Positions 17,415-26,637 of a stretch of 44,924 nucleotides of DNA are shown here, in pieces. Within the stretch, counting starts at the first letter, position 1. Each line of letters begins with the position of its first letter. The notes below the pieces were generated by a model. The model saw only the letters and a program-made list of their open reading frames with translations. It did no database searches and was not told the DNA's origin. This DNA is from Pirellulales bacterium (GTDB lineage: Bacteria > Planctomycetota > Planctomycetia > Pirellulales > Lacipirellulaceae). The position numbers and the translations under genes are program-made. The DNA is taken from assembly GCA_022448345.1 (NCBI GenBank), contig JAKVCB010000018.1, positions 1-44,924 of the forward strand. The letters run 5' to 3'.

Positions 17415-19271
17415 TCACTTTTTCCTCCTCTCGTATTTACTGCGATGTTCGGGGCTAGCTTGATTAACAAATTGCGCCAATGCTTCGTCGGCATTGTTGG
17501 CTACGGGGCGCCCCTCCGAACCGAGGTCCTGTTTCTGTCCTTGGTGCACCGCGATGAGATCGCGAAGCCGCAGGCTCATATTACTTGACGCCTTGGCACG
17601 ACTCTCCTCATCCAAAGCAACCAAGATGCGTTTCTCTTCCGGATCCTCAATGCAAAGCATTAATTTTTCATACAAGGGTGTGTCGTGGCTTTGCTGTAGT
17701 TGTAGGCACTGCTCATACAGGCGACGGGCTATCGAGGTGGAAACAGTGTCCGCTTTAATTTCTCGGGCAAGGACTGCCAAATTCTTTGGATCAAGCAGAA
17801 TAAGCTCTAAAAGTTCACGCTCCCACTGAGGCCAGGCAGCTGGTGAAAGTTCTGTGGGGGACGTTGAAACTTTCGATGTTTCAGCCGTGGCAACGAGCCG
17901 GCGGCGTGAATGCGTTTGCCGCAACTCCGCCAGTCGTCGGCGCAAATTTACTTCCGGGAGTTGGAAGTATCGCGCTGTACGGGAAAGCATCTGCTGTTCG
18001 CGGAGCAACATCGATGACGAAGCAAGCCCAGCACCAGGGCGGGCTCGTGCCAACGTACTCAAGACTCGTTCAGCGGCCTGGGTTGTACCGTGTGTATCCG
18101 TCTGCACATCCAATCCTTTGGATTCAATACGGAGCTTGTGTTCGAGTGCATCGACAGCTTGCGAGATTAACTGTCGAAATGCACTGCCTCCTTGCGTTGC
18201 AATAAAATCACATGGATCGCCTCCTTGAGGCAAGGTCAAAATCTTCAAATCAATCTGCTGAGCAACAAAGAGTTCCAAAACCTCATTCGTACGACGTTGT
18301 CCCGCTTCATCTCCATCGAGCACCAACACAATGCTAGCAGCGTGGCGCTGCAGGATTGGCAAGTGTCGCTCCCCTAATGCGGTCCCTAACACGGCAATCG
18401 CATTTTCAATACCGTGCTGGTGTGCCATCAGACAATCGGTATAACCCTCCATCACGATAATGTGCTTTTCTTCTCTGATAGCATCTCTCGCGCGGTCCAG
18501 CCCATAAAACTCACGGCTCTTTGAGAAGAGAGGCGTCTCAGGAGAATTGATGTACTTTCCTCCCGACTTCTCGTCGGCTAGTTGGGGAAGAATTCTTCCA
18601 CCAAACGCAATCGGGCGACTTCGTGCGTCGCGAATCGGAAACATCAACCGACCGCGAAAGCGGTCGTAATAGCGATCACTTTGTTCGCGACGTATCATCA
18701 ATCCCACACGTTCCAGAACCGCTTGCGTCCACGGAGAATTCGACGACTGGCCAACCAGCCAGTCCCAACGGTTCGGTGCAAAACCAACACGAAACCGATC
18801 GACCAACTCACGAGTGATTTTTCGCAGGGCAAGATAATCCCTGGCTGGCTGTGCCTCAGGCGATTTCAGTAAAAAGTGGTGAAATCGTTCTTCGGCCCAC
18901 GCCATCGCGGCGTAAAGCGCCCGCTTGTCTCCTGGCCCTCCAGCGAGCTGCTGACCTGCCGATAGCTGCGAGGGAGAGCGCAACGTGATTCCCGCACGAT
19001 CCGCCAGCATTTCGAGAGCCTCTCGAAACTCCACCCCTTCAATCCGCATGATGAAACTAAAAACATCTCCGCCGACATCACAAACCCAGCACTTGAAAGA
19101 TTGACGCTCCGGGTTGACCTGCAAACTCGGCCGGGAATCGTCGTGCCAGGGACAAAGAGCTATGAAGTTTTTGCCCTGCCGACGAAGTGGAAGATAACTA
19201 CCAACCAAATCGACCAGGTCAACCGCCTGGCGAATCTGCTCCTTGGCATCCAGTGCAACGGCCTTCTCCAT
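17415..19271 (-). CDS. dnaG: DNA primase DnaG
   Basis: The 618-residue protein has the CHC2 zinc site near its start (C40, H43, C61, C64 in LCPWHDDS and FKCWVCDVGGD), the primase core, and a Toprim domain with IIVMEGYTDCLMAHQHG and LVLDGDEAGQRR, whose acidic residues bind catalytic metals. The C-terminal third is helical and poorly conserved, fitting the helicase-interaction domain. It makes RNA primers at replication forks. It begins 29 bp after the htrA-like gene and ends 125 bp before rpoD, so the three probably share a transcript. No rpsU accompanies it. Confidence 0.96.
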   Translation of the reverse strand: MEKAVALDAKEQIRQAVDLVDLVGSYLPLRRQGKNFIALCPWHDDSRPSLQVNPERQSFKCWVCDVGGDVFSFIMRIEGVEFREALEMLADRAGITLRSPSQLSAGQQLAGGPGDKRALYAAMAWAEERFHHFLLKSPEAQPARDYLALRKITRELVDRFRVGFAPNRWDWLVGQSSNSPWTQAVLERVGLMIRREQSDRYYDRFRGRLMFPIRDARSRPIAFGGRILPQLADEKSGGKYINSPETPLFSKSREFYGLDRARDAIREEKHIIVMEGYTDCLMAHQHGIENAIAVLGTALGERHLPILQRHAASIVLVLDGDEAGQRRTNEVLELFVAQQIDLKILTLPQGGDPCDFIATQGGSAFRQLISQAVDALEHKLRIESKGLDVQTDTHGTTQAAERVLSTLARARPGAGLASSSMLLREQQMLSRTARYFQLPEVNLRRRLAELRQTHSRRRLVATAETSKVSTSPTELSPAAWPQWERELLELILLDPKNLAVLAREIKADTVSTSIARRLYEQCLQLQQSHDTPLYEKLMLCIEDPEEKRILVALDEESRAKASSNMSLRLRDLIAVHQGQKQDLGSEGRPVANNADEALAQFVNQASPEHRSKYERRKK

Positions 19272-19300
19272 CCTGTCATCGCTCCTTGCGAACCAGCTTT

Positions 19301-20506
19301 TTAATAATTCGGGTGCCTTCCAACAACCACATCCAATTCAAGGCGACGAACAGGCTGTTCATCAGAATCGACCTCGGCTACGGGCCGTGCAACAAGCACC
19401 TGAGCTGAAGAGCCGATTTCGGTAGCTGCAATCATACGACTCAACAAGGTTGGATCCGTTGCCGCAGCCCCATTCCACTCAAGAATAACATCGCCCGAGC
19501 GAACTCCCGCTTTATACCCCGGCCCACCACGGGAAACCTCTCTCACAAAAACTCCCTGCCCCACGTCGAGCCCTAATTTTTCCTGCAACTCAACAGGCAC
19601 CGGGCGGGGATTCACGCCAAGGTAGCCACGGGCAATCCATCCTTTGTCCAGAAGTTGCTCATACTTCTCCCGGACAAGGTTACTTGGAATTGCCAGGCTG
19701 ACCCCCTGATACGACGAACTCATAATGGCCGTATTGATCCCCACAATCTTTCCTTCAACATCCACCAACGGCCCCCCGCTGTTACCTGGATTGATGGCGG
19801 CATCGGTCTGCAGGTATTCCTGGTAAGGAGAACGTGTTACGCCACTCCCAATCCGCCTTCCCTTGGCACTAACGATGCCAAAAGTGACGCTGCGATCGAG
19901 GCCAAAGGGACTACCCCAGGCCCAAACCAAATCACCCACGTTCAGGTCCTCGCTGTCGCCCCACTCTGCCGCAACAAGGTTCTCCATATCAATTCGCAGT
20001 ATGGCAACGTCGGTACCTGGATCTCCACCTACGACAGTCGCGTCGCTTTCCCGGCCGTCACCAAGTCGAACTCGGAGCTGCTGCAATTTAGCGATAACAT
20101 GGTAGTTGGTCACAATATAGCCAATTGGATCAACAATGACACCAGAGCCGTGACCAGAAGTTCCCCGGGGCCCCGGGGAATAAATCCCGACAACACTTGG
20201 CGATACTCGCTTGGCCAACAACCGCGATGCCATCATGAAGTCGGCAAGTTTTGGTTTCAGATCACGAAGTGCTTCCCGCGATACATCCACCTCGGCTTGG
20301 AGAGTATTGTACGTTGCCTGGTATTGAAACTGGCCAACTACAAACGGTCCTGCAATCACCAAGGTCAGGCAGAAAAAGACGAACGCCATGTAAAAGAGGC
20401 GAGAGTTTCTCCCAGAGTCCTTTCTCTCCTTACCATCCATCGAACCATGATCGACGACTGTGGGTGAGTGAATCCCCGGCGTCTGAAATTCACTTTGTTG
20501 GTCCAT
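19301..20506 (-). CDS. Membrane-anchored HtrA/Deg-type serine protease
   Basis: The 401-residue protein starts with about 37 polar residues, then one membrane helix (about 38-58) and a short coiled segment. The trypsin-like domain has the triad H136 (TNYHVIA), D166 (GTDVAIL) and S243 (NPGNSGGPLVD), and a single C-terminal PDZ domain (GYLGVNPRPV, AGVRSGDVILEWNG). This matches single-PDZ DegS-like envelope proteases facing the periplasm, which cleave misfolded proteins or anti-sigma factors. A promoter with a perfect TATAAT lies about 50 bp upstream. It is the first gene of an htrA-dnaG-rpoD unit, an unusual partner for the macromolecular synthesis genes. Substrate unknown. Confidence 0.92.
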   Translation of the reverse strand: MDQQSEFQTPGIHSPTVVDHGSMDGKERKDSGRNSRLFYMAFVFFCLTLVIAGPFVVGQFQYQATYNTLQAEVDVSREALRDLKPKLADFMMASRLLAKRVSPSVVGIYSPGPRGTSGHGSGVIVDPIGYIVTNYHVIAKLQQLRVRLGDGRESDATVVGGDPGTDVAILRIDMENLVAAEWGDSEDLNVGDLVWAWGSPFGLDRSVTFGIVSAKGRRIGSGVTRSPYQEYLQTDAAINPGNSGGPLVDVEGKIVGINTAIMSSSYQGVSLAIPSNLVREKYEQLLDKGWIARGYLGVNPRPVPVELQEKLGLDVGQGVFVREVSRGGPGYKAGVRSGDVILEWNGAAATDPTLLSRMIAATEIGSSAQVLVARPVAEVDSDEQPVRRLELDVVVGRHPNY

Positions 20507-20919
20507 AGCAGAGCGATTGAACTGAAAGGCAGACGGGACGGAACAACACCAACCTCGTAATTATACGCACTCCTCACGATTCTGGCGATTGGCCCTTTTT
20601 GCCCCGTTTTTCCGTTTGCACGCATTTCGCCAGACAGAGGGTCGTCTTGGCACACTGCCACGCGCCGGCCTCTTGGAACCACGAATCTATGAAACCGATG
20701 ATTTCTCGTGACGGGCGGGCTACCGAGTTCCAGGGTTGATGTGTGGCGTTCTGCCACTTTGACGATACGGGGGGCCTCCCTCCCAGACCGCATTCTCCAA
20801 CCAAACGGAACCTGATTGCGTGTCCCGAAAATTGCCCCAGGAATTTGGCCTGCTCGGACATAACAAAACGGGTTTTCGCCACTAGAAATTGCCCTCAATG
20901 GTGACTATTTTCAATAGAT
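20507..20919. other. Divergent intergenic region between htrA-like gene and aat
   Basis: A 413-bp stretch. Its left part holds the htrA promoter. Minus-strand open frames across the rest (for example 20574-20882) resemble no protein family and look like chance. I see no RNA gene or repeat and no clear promoter for aat. Confidence 0.5.
20560..20588 (-). promoter_or_regulatory. Sigma-70 promoter of the htrA-dnaG-rpoD unit
   Basis: On the minus strand TCGCCA (20588-20583, 4/6 to TTGACA) is 17 bases from a perfect TATAAT (20565-20560). Transcription would start near 20553, about 47 bases before the ATG at 20506. Confidence 0.55.
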
Positions 20920-21693
20920 ATGGACAAGCAAAGACACCCCTCGTCAAAAATTCTTGTACCCCATGACGTTCAGGTTGCGGCCGAGGACCTCTCGGCCAGA
21001 TTTCCTGAACCACGTTTTTTTCCACCCCCCTTTGCAACAACCGTCGATGGCCTGGTCTGTGTGGGCGGCTGCCTGCAAGCAAAATGGCTACTCGACGCCT
21101 ACCAGCACGGGATCTTTCCCTGGCCCGTGTGGCAAGACGAACCAATGGCCTGGTGGTCACCCGACCCACGGGCGGTGCTCGAACTAGACCAACTCCACGT
21201 CTCGCGACGATTAAAACGCACCATCTCAAGTCAAAAATTTATGGTGACGTGCGACAGGGACTTTCGCGGTGTCATCGAGGGTTGTGCTACAGCCAATGAC
21301 CGACAGGGTGCCACGTGGTTGCTACCAAACATGATCGACGCCTATTGCGAAATGCATCGACTTGGCCATGCCCACAGCGTGGAAACATGGCTGGGAAATC
21401 AATTGGTTGGAGGAACCTACGGGATTGCAATTGGTGGTTTATTTGCCGCTGAGAGCAAATTTTATCGTGTACGGGATGCTTCCAAGATCGCTCTGGTCCA
21501 CCTGGTCAACCACCTTCGGTCGCGAGGCTACCAGTTGCTGGACGTGCAGCAATGGACTCCTCATACCGGCCGAATGGGCGTGACCGAAATACCTCGCCGG
21601 CAATATCTTCGACACCTTGCTGCGGCGGTCCGCCTGCCAGTCACCTTTGGCACGACCTTGGAGGCAGACCCAGCGGCAGTTCACAACGGCTAA
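20920..21693 (+). CDS. aat: Leucyl/phenylalanyl-tRNA-protein transferase (Aat), altered pocket
   Basis: The 257-residue protein has the family landmarks in order: GIFPWP (about 64-69), WWSPDPRAVL, TWLLPNMIDAYCEMHRLGHA, HSVETW, LVGGTYG, and LLDVQ with Q210 and the following IPRRQYL. Aat moves Leu or Phe from aminoacyl-tRNA to the N-terminus of proteins with Arg or Lys first, feeding the ClpS/ClpAP N-degron pathway. The usual GESMF reads AESKF: glutamate E178 stays but Met becomes Lys (K180). The usual GGMYG reads GGTYG (T166). As I recall, both methionines line the side-chain pocket of the E. coli enzyme. Specificity may therefore differ. It stands alone, divergent from htrA and convergent with the metB-like gene. 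Confidence 0.9.
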   Translation: MDKQRHPSSKILVPHDVQVAAEDLSARFPEPRFFPPPFATTVDGLVCVGGCLQAKWLLDAYQHGIFPWPVWQDEPMAWWSPDPRAVLELDQLHVSRRLKRTISSQKFMVTCDRDFRGVIEGCATANDRQGATWLLPNMIDAYCEMHRLGHAHSVETWLGNQLVGGTYGIAIGGLFAAESKFYRVRDASKIALVHLVNHLRSRGYQLLDVQQWTPHTGRMGVTEIPRRQYLRHLAAAVRLPVTFGTTLEADPAAVHNG

Positions 21694-21763
21694 ACGTTGC
21701 CTGAATCGGACGATCATTACGTCACTTCCAAGACCGGATCCCGCCATCGCCGCTGGGGCTTGG

Positions 21764-22915
21764 CTACGATCCAGCTGCCGTGAAAGCCGCCTGGAGATCT
21801 TGCTGGAGATCGTCAAAATCTTCCAGCCCGACCGACAGTCGAATCAAACTGTCGGTGATATTATGCGCGGCCCGATCTGCCGCGTCATAACTGGCATGCG
21901 ACATGGTCGCCGGTTGTTCGATCAATGATTCGACTGCCCCCAGGCTCACGGCTAGTTGAAAGAGTGTTGTCGACTCAACAAACCGCCTGGTCGCATCAAG
22001 GTCAGCATCCAACTCAAAAGAAAGCATGGCCCCAAACGCATCGTGCATTTGCTGACCGGCAATCTGGTGACCGGGATGGTTGGGCAAGCCCGGATAGAGT
22101 ACGCGCCGGACCTGCGAGTGGTCTTCCAGCCACTCGGCCATCTGTTGGGCTGTGCGGCTCTGCTCCAGCACACGAAGGGCCAACGTCTTGATGCCGCGAG
22201 AACAAAGGAACGAATCAAAAGGACTGAGGACAGCACCAGTTGCGTTTTGCACGAAATAGAGCCGGTCAAAGAGTTCTTCCGATTTGACCACCAAAACACC
22301 CCCCATCAGGTCACTGTGCCCACTCAGGTATTTTGTGGCCGAGTGCATCACAATATCGGCCCCCAGTTCCAGTGGCCGCGTCAAAACAGGGGTCGCAAAT
22401 GTATTGTCGATTCCCAACAGGGCACCTTTTGCGTGGGCAACTTCAGCACAAGCGGCAATATCTGTGATCGTGAGCCTCGGATTCCCGGGGGATTCGATCC
22501 AAACAAGTTTGGTTTGCGGAGTCATGGCGTTGGCAATCTGGGCAACGTCGGTCGTATCGACCAAATCAACCCCAATGCCTGCCCGGTTCGCCACATGATG
22601 CAGGAGGCGATAGGTCCCTCCATAAATGTCTTCTCCTGCCACCACATGGTCTCCTGATTCAAGCATGGTGACCACACCATGGATAGCAGCCATGCCACTG
22701 GAAAAAGCCAGCCCACCACAGCCACCCTCCAACGCGGCGACAGTTTGCTCAAGTCCCTTTCGGGTGGGATTTCCACTCCGCGAGTAATCGAACTCGCGCC
22801 ACTTGCCGGCTTCGTGCTGCACAAAAGTTGAGGCAACATGAATCGGTGGCACGACGGCACCGGTTTGGGCACATCGCTCGTTCCCAACGTGAATCGCACG
22901 AGTACGGAATTTCAT
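21764..22915 (-). CDS. metB: Trans-sulfuration PLP enzyme (cystathionine gamma-synthase type)
   Basis: From ATG 22915 (AAGGTG upstream) the product has 383 residues, typical for the Cys/Met metabolism PLP family. The PLP lysine is K195 in HSATKYLSGHSDLMGG. YSRSGNPTR (about 44-52) holds the Tyr/Arg that contact phosphate from the neighbouring subunit. FSSGMAAIHG and IDNTFATP are also typical, and SLGAVESLIEQPATMSHA is the usual C-terminal motif. It may make cystathionine from O-acyl-homoserine (MetB) or cleave it (MetC or gamma-lyase); motifs do not separate these surely. It lies 71 bp downstream of trpS on the same strand. Confidence 0.85.
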   Translation of the reverse strand: MKFRTRAIHVGNERCAQTGAVVPPIHVASTFVQHEAGKWREFDYSRSGNPTRKGLEQTVAALEGGCGGLAFSSGMAAIHGVVTMLESGDHVVAGEDIYGGTYRLLHHVANRAGIGVDLVDTTDVAQIANAMTPQTKLVWIESPGNPRLTITDIAACAEVAHAKGALLGIDNTFATPVLTRPLELGADIVMHSATKYLSGHSDLMGGVLVVKSEELFDRLYFVQNATGAVLSPFDSFLCSRGIKTLALRVLEQSRTAQQMAEWLEDHSQVRRVLYPGLPNHPGHQIAGQQMHDAFGAMLSFELDADLDATRRFVESTTLFQLAVSLGAVESLIEQPATMSHASYDAADRAAHNITDSLIRLSVGLEDFDDLQQDLQAAFTAAGS

Positions 22916-22986
22916 GGGGACACCTTCATGCGGAGAGCCGCGAATGGTCAGTTTATGTAGACTAGCGGAATGTGAATTCAAGCAAT

Positions 22987-23949
22987 TTACTTAACGCCGC
23001 ATGCCTCCTGCACGCGGGCCAGCACCTCACTGGCTTTTTTACGGGCACGCGCGGCACCGTCGCCCAAAATCTCGCGAACTTTCTTGGGCTGTGCTGCCAG
23101 TTCTGCTCGCCGGGCGCGCGGCTCGGCAAAGTAACGCTCGGCCACCTCGGCCAGTGCCTTCTTCACTTCTCCGTAACCGAATCCCCCCCGGTTGTACAAG
23201 TCCGCCATCTCAGCCCGCTCCGTATCTGTAGCAAACAACGCATACAGGTCAAACAACACATCGCCAACGGGTTCCTTGGGGTCTTCCATCGCCCGCGAGT
23301 CGGTAACGATTCTCATAATCTGTTTCCGCTGAGGCTTTGTCTCTGCAAACAGTTCCAGCGTGTTTCCATAGCTCTTCGACATTTTTTCGCCATCGGTCCC
23401 AGGAACCCTTGCCGCTTGATCGAGCACCTTGGCTTTCGGGATCACAAACACGTCCCCGTAAACATGGTTAAAGCTGCCGGCTATGTCTCGACAAACTTCG
23501 ATATGCTGCAACTGGTCCTCACCCACCGGTACGGTATCACTGTCGTAGAGTAAAATGTCTGCAGCCTGGAGTACCGGATAGGTAAACAATCCAGTATCTG
23601 CCGACAGACCTTTCGCTTTCTTATCCTTGTAGGCATGACATCGTTCCAGCAAACCGAGAGGAGTTCCTGTCATCAACAACCAACAAAGCTCACTTACTTG
23701 GGGAATGTCCGATTGAACAAACAAGGTCGCCTGGTCAGGATTCAAACCGAGCGCTAGGAGATCCATCGCCGTGTCGAGCGACAACTGGCGAAGCTGGTCT
23801 CGATCACGCACGGTTGTGAGCGCATGCAAATTAGCGATAAAATAAAATGCCTGATCGGCATCTTGCAGGGCAATGTACTGGCGAATTGCACCGAAGTAAT
23901 TCCCCCAGTGAGGCCGGCCAGTCGGTTGAATTCCACTTAAAACGCGCAC
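22987..23949 (-). CDS. trpS: Tryptophanyl-tRNA synthetase
   Basis: Starting from a GTG at 23949 the product has 320 residues and the class I signatures: [17 protein letters not shown] (a HIGH-type motif) at the start and [10 protein letters not shown] in the middle. [20 protein letters not shown] and [13 protein letters not shown] are typical of bacterial TrpS. It charges tRNA-Trp in the cytoplasm. No strong ribosome site precedes the GTG, but any later start would cut the HIGH motif. It is in the pyrD-trpS-metB minus-strand group; gaps of about 120 and 71 bp make co-transcription possible but unproven. Confidence 0.95.
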   Translation of the reverse strand: MRVLSGIQPTGRPHWGNYFGAIRQYIALQDADQAFYFIANLHALTTVRDRDQLRQLSLDTAMDLLALGLNPDQATLFVQSDIPQVSELCWLLMTGTPLGLLERCHAYKDKKAKGLSADTGLFTYPVLQAADILLYDSDTVPVGEDQLQHIEVCRDIAGSFNHVYGDVFVIPKAKVLDQAARVPGTDGEKMSKSYGNTLELFAETKPQRKQIMRIVTDSRAMEDPKEPVGDVLFDLYALFATDTERAEMADLYNRGGFGYGEVKKALAEVAERYFAEPRARRAELAAQPKKVREILGDGAARARKKASEVLARVQEACGVK

Positions 23950-24069
23950 GGGACTTTATCGGGGTAAAGGGAAAGAATAGTTTTCAAAAAACCGGCTATT
24001 GGAGTTACAGGACACGTCCCAAGGTACCAGCACTGCCTGTCCTGCCAACCAACCTTACCTGCCAAACCA

Positions 24070-25014
24070 TCACCTCACAAGCGTGCCCACCAGTTCTGCT
24101 GGGCTGGCTACTCCTGCCTCGGCCAGGGCAGCCGGCAACGCGTCAAGCACTTCAATACTGGCTCCTGGATTGTAAAAGTTGACGGTGCCAAGTTGAACCG
24201 CGTTTGCACCGGCAACCAGAAATTCCATCACATCGTCAACCGTAGCAATTCCACCAATCCCGATGATAGGGATTTTCGTTGCCTGGGCTGCCTGACAGAC
24301 ACACCGCAAGGCAATCGGCTTGATGGCCGGGCCACTGAGTCCGCCAAACAGGCCGCCCAACATTGACCGTCGCTTGCGCCAGTCGATAGCCATCCCCTGA
24401 CACGTATTGACAAGCGAAATGGCGTCCGCTCCGCCTGCCTCGGCCGCCTGGGCAACATCAGCAATACTGGTGACATTGGGAGTCAACTTGGCGATCAAAG
24501 GCCAGCGGGCTGCCTGCCGACAATCAGCAACGAGCTTTTCACATAGTCCGCAGTCGATTCCAAAATCGACGCCAGAGCTCACATTGGGGCAGGAAATATT
24601 AAGCTCAATCCCGCCTATTTCCACATCGTTGAAACGTTCGGCAAGACGTACAAACTCGTCGTGGGAACTCCCTGCCACGCTCACGATGACAGGAACCCCC
24701 AAATTGGCAAGATAAGGCAAGTGATGGGCCAGAAAGGCCTCCACACCATCATTGTCGAGCCCGATGGAGTTGAGCATACCGGCAGGAGTCTCCACGGTTC
24801 GCCATGGCGCGTTCCCCGCCCGGGGTTCCCAAGTGACCGTTTTGGGAAGGATGCCACCCAACCGCGACAGGTCGATCATGGGCTCCATTTCCCGTGCATA
24901 TCCAAAGGTTCCAGATGCAACCAGGATCGGATTGGGCAACTTCAGGCGTCCCAGACGAACCGAAAGATCCACAGACAACCCAGGAGACTGATCTTTTGGG
25001 GAACTGGTTTTCAT
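24070..25014 (-). CDS. pyrD: Dihydroorotate dehydrogenase, class 1
   Basis: From ATG 25014 (a GTG at 25023 is an alternative) the product has 314 residues. The FMN barrel shows [12 protein letters not shown] near the start, [12 protein letters not shown] with the catalytic base cysteine C142, and [21 protein letters not shown] near the end for phosphate binding. A cysteine base marks the soluble class 1 enzymes; sequence and FGID context fit class 1B, which passes electrons to a PyrK Fe-S/FAD subunit. No pyrK is in the window. It catalyses the fourth step of pyrimidine synthesis. Divergent from the Bax inhibitor-like gene. Confidence 0.93.
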   Translation of the reverse strand: MKTSSPKDQSPGLSVDLSVRLGRLKLPNPILVASGTFGYAREMEPMIDLSRLGGILPKTVTWEPRAGNAPWRTVETPAGMLNSIGLDNDGVEAFLAHHLPYLANLGVPVIVSVAGSSHDEFVRLAERFNDVEIGGIELNISCPNVSSGVDFGIDCGLCEKLVADCRQAARWPLIAKLTPNVTSIADVAQAAEAGGADAISLVNTCQGMAIDWRKRRSMLGGLFGGLSGPAIKPIALRCVCQAAQATKIPIIGIGGIATVDDVMEFLVAGANAVQLGTVNFYNPGASIEVLDALPAALAEAGVASPAELVGTLVR

Positions 25015-25210
25015 AATCTTCACTTGTTCTCAAGGAGCGAACTGTCGACCGGAACAAGCCACCTGGCCAAGCCCACAACTGGGGGGCCAATCGTCCGCAA
25101 GGCGCAGGCAGCCAAGCAGATCGGGCATTCCCCTCGACACCACCGGCAAACAGGGGCCACACACCCCAGGCAAGACCCTTCTTGACCGCAGGAGATGGTC
25201 CAAACAAAAC

Positions 25211-25239
25211 TTGACCCAAGATCTTACCAAATCTAAACT
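25211..25239 (+). promoter_or_regulatory. Candidate sigma-70 promoter for the Bax inhibitor-like gene
   Basis: TTGACC (25211-25216) and TAAACT (25234-25239) are exactly 17 bases apart. This would give a leader of about 105 bases. The rest of the 336-bp pyrD/Bax1 gap (25015-25350) shows nothing else I can name. Confidence 0.5.
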
Positions 25240-25350
25240 TAAACGCGTAGAGGTCAACCTGGGGGCCCCCCGGGCGACTCTGCAGAGAATCCTTCCCCTT
25301 TTTCACCGCAGAAACCACATTCAACCCTCAACGCGAAAGAGCCTTCAACG

Positions 25351-26100
25351 ATGAAGCAAGCAGACTACCTTGCAGACAACCCGTATGCCACGCTCGGCAC
25401 GGCTGCTGAAGCAACTGCCGACGCCCGGTTGAGCTTTATTCGCAAAACGTACACGCACCTTGTAGCCGCTGTTTATGCACTGGTGCTGCTGGAATTCATC
25501 TTCTTCAAGGTATTGCCACTCGATGAATGGATGCCCGCCTTGATGCAAGGCCGATGGTGGTGGCTGATCATGTTTGGTGGTTTTATGCTGGTGAGTTGGA
25601 TGGCCAATCAATGGGCACGATCCGACACCTCCATTGGCACTCAGTACATGGGGCTATTCGCTTACGTGCTGGCCCAGGCGGTCATCCTGTGCCCCCTGCT
25701 ATGGATTGCCAACCTGTATGCGATGAAAATCGGAGGTGGGACGTACAGTCCGATATTGATTGCGGGAATTGCAACCCTACTGATCTTCGGCGTATTGACT
25801 GCAACTGTTTTTCTTACCCGCCATGATTTTTCGTACTTGGGTCCGATTCTGGGAATTGCGGGAATGGTCGGTTTCGGGTTGATCGCTTTGAGCATGTTCG
25901 GACTGATCAATTTCGGAATCCTTCTCTGTTCAGCCTTTGTGGTCTTCGCCTGTGGATTTATTCTCTACGACACTTCGAACGTCCTGCTTCACTATCGAAC
26001 TGACCAACATGTGGCTGCCTCACTGGCCCTGTTTGCCTCGGTAGCGCTTCTATTTTGGTACATCCTGCAGATTGTGATTTCGCTGTCGGGTCGCGATTGA
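25351..26100 (+). CDS. Bax inhibitor-1/YccA family membrane protein
   Basis: A 249-residue protein with a polar N-terminus of about 30 residues and seven predicted membrane helices. The pattern RKTYTHLVAAVYALVLLE, then GIATLLIFGVLTATVFLTRHD, and FILYDTSNVL near the end matches the Bax1-I (UPF0005) family; the last contains the conserved Asp region proposed as a pH-sensing calcium-leak pair in the BsYetJ relative. In E. coli YccA modulates the FtsH protease. Role here is unknown. It is followed by the DUF309 gene 86 bp later. Confidence 0.88.
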   Translation: MKQADYLADNPYATLGTAAEATADARLSFIRKTYTHLVAAVYALVLLEFIFFKVLPLDEWMPALMQGRWWWLIMFGGFMLVSWMANQWARSDTSIGTQYMGLFAYVLAQAVILCPLLWIANLYAMKIGGGTYSPILIAGIATLLIFGVLTATVFLTRHDFSYLGPILGIAGMVGFGLIALSMFGLINFGILLCSAFVVFACGFILYDTSNVLLHYRTDQHVAASLALFASVALLFWYILQIVISLSGRD

Positions 26101-26186
26101 AACCAGCATGCCTCATGCAGCCCGTTTTTCGGAAAATGCAGTTAAATCCTGCTTTCCGCACCGACGCAAGTGAGCACCTTAAAATC

Positions 26187-26579
26187 ATGACCGACGAAGC
26201 TGTCCAGTATGATTTGCTCTATTTAAAGGGCATCGAGTACTTTAACGAGTGCGAATATTTTGAGGCTCACGAGGTGTGGGAAGAGCTTTGGACTGAATAT
26301 CGTGGTGAGTTGCGACATTTCTACCAGGGGCTCATCCAGGTCGCCGTCGCGTTGCATCATTTTGGAAACGGTAACATCCGGGGGGCAAGGAAGGTATACT
26401 TAAGTAGTCGGAAATACTTGCAAAACTACCTTCCTAACTGCCAGGGGATTGATTTAGAAACCTTCCTCGATCAGTATGAATGTTGTTTTGCTGAGGCGCT
26501 TGCCTCAACCGAAGAGTTTCCTGAAATCGAAATTGATCCTGAGTTGATTCCAGAAATTCACCTCCAACCATCGCAATAG
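26187..26579 (+). CDS. DUF309 domain protein
   Basis: ATG 26187 gives 130 residues. The core LKGIEYFNECEYFEAHEVWE (about 13-32) with the EAHEVWEELW signature and HFYQGLIQVAVALHHF is the DUF309 fold, a small all-helical protein whose His/Glu cluster suggests metal or small-molecule binding. No function is established. An open frame extends back to 26055 inside the Bax1 gene but is not family-like. The next gene starts 58 bp later on the same strand. Confidence 0.88.
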   Translation: MTDEAVQYDLLYLKGIEYFNECEYFEAHEVWEELWTEYRGELRHFYQGLIQVAVALHHFGNGNIRGARKVYLSSRKYLQNYLPNCQGIDLETFLDQYECCFAEALASTEEFPEIEIDPELIPEIHLQPSQ

Positions 26580-26637
26580 CTTTTCACACAACTGCCGGCC
26601 GATCGAAGCCCAACGGGCGAGGCCGCCCACGACACCC

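Noticed and set aside
20574-20882. Minus-strand open frames between the htrA-like gene and aat
   Set aside because: They overlap each other and the promoter, and show no domain, signal or coding-like pattern.
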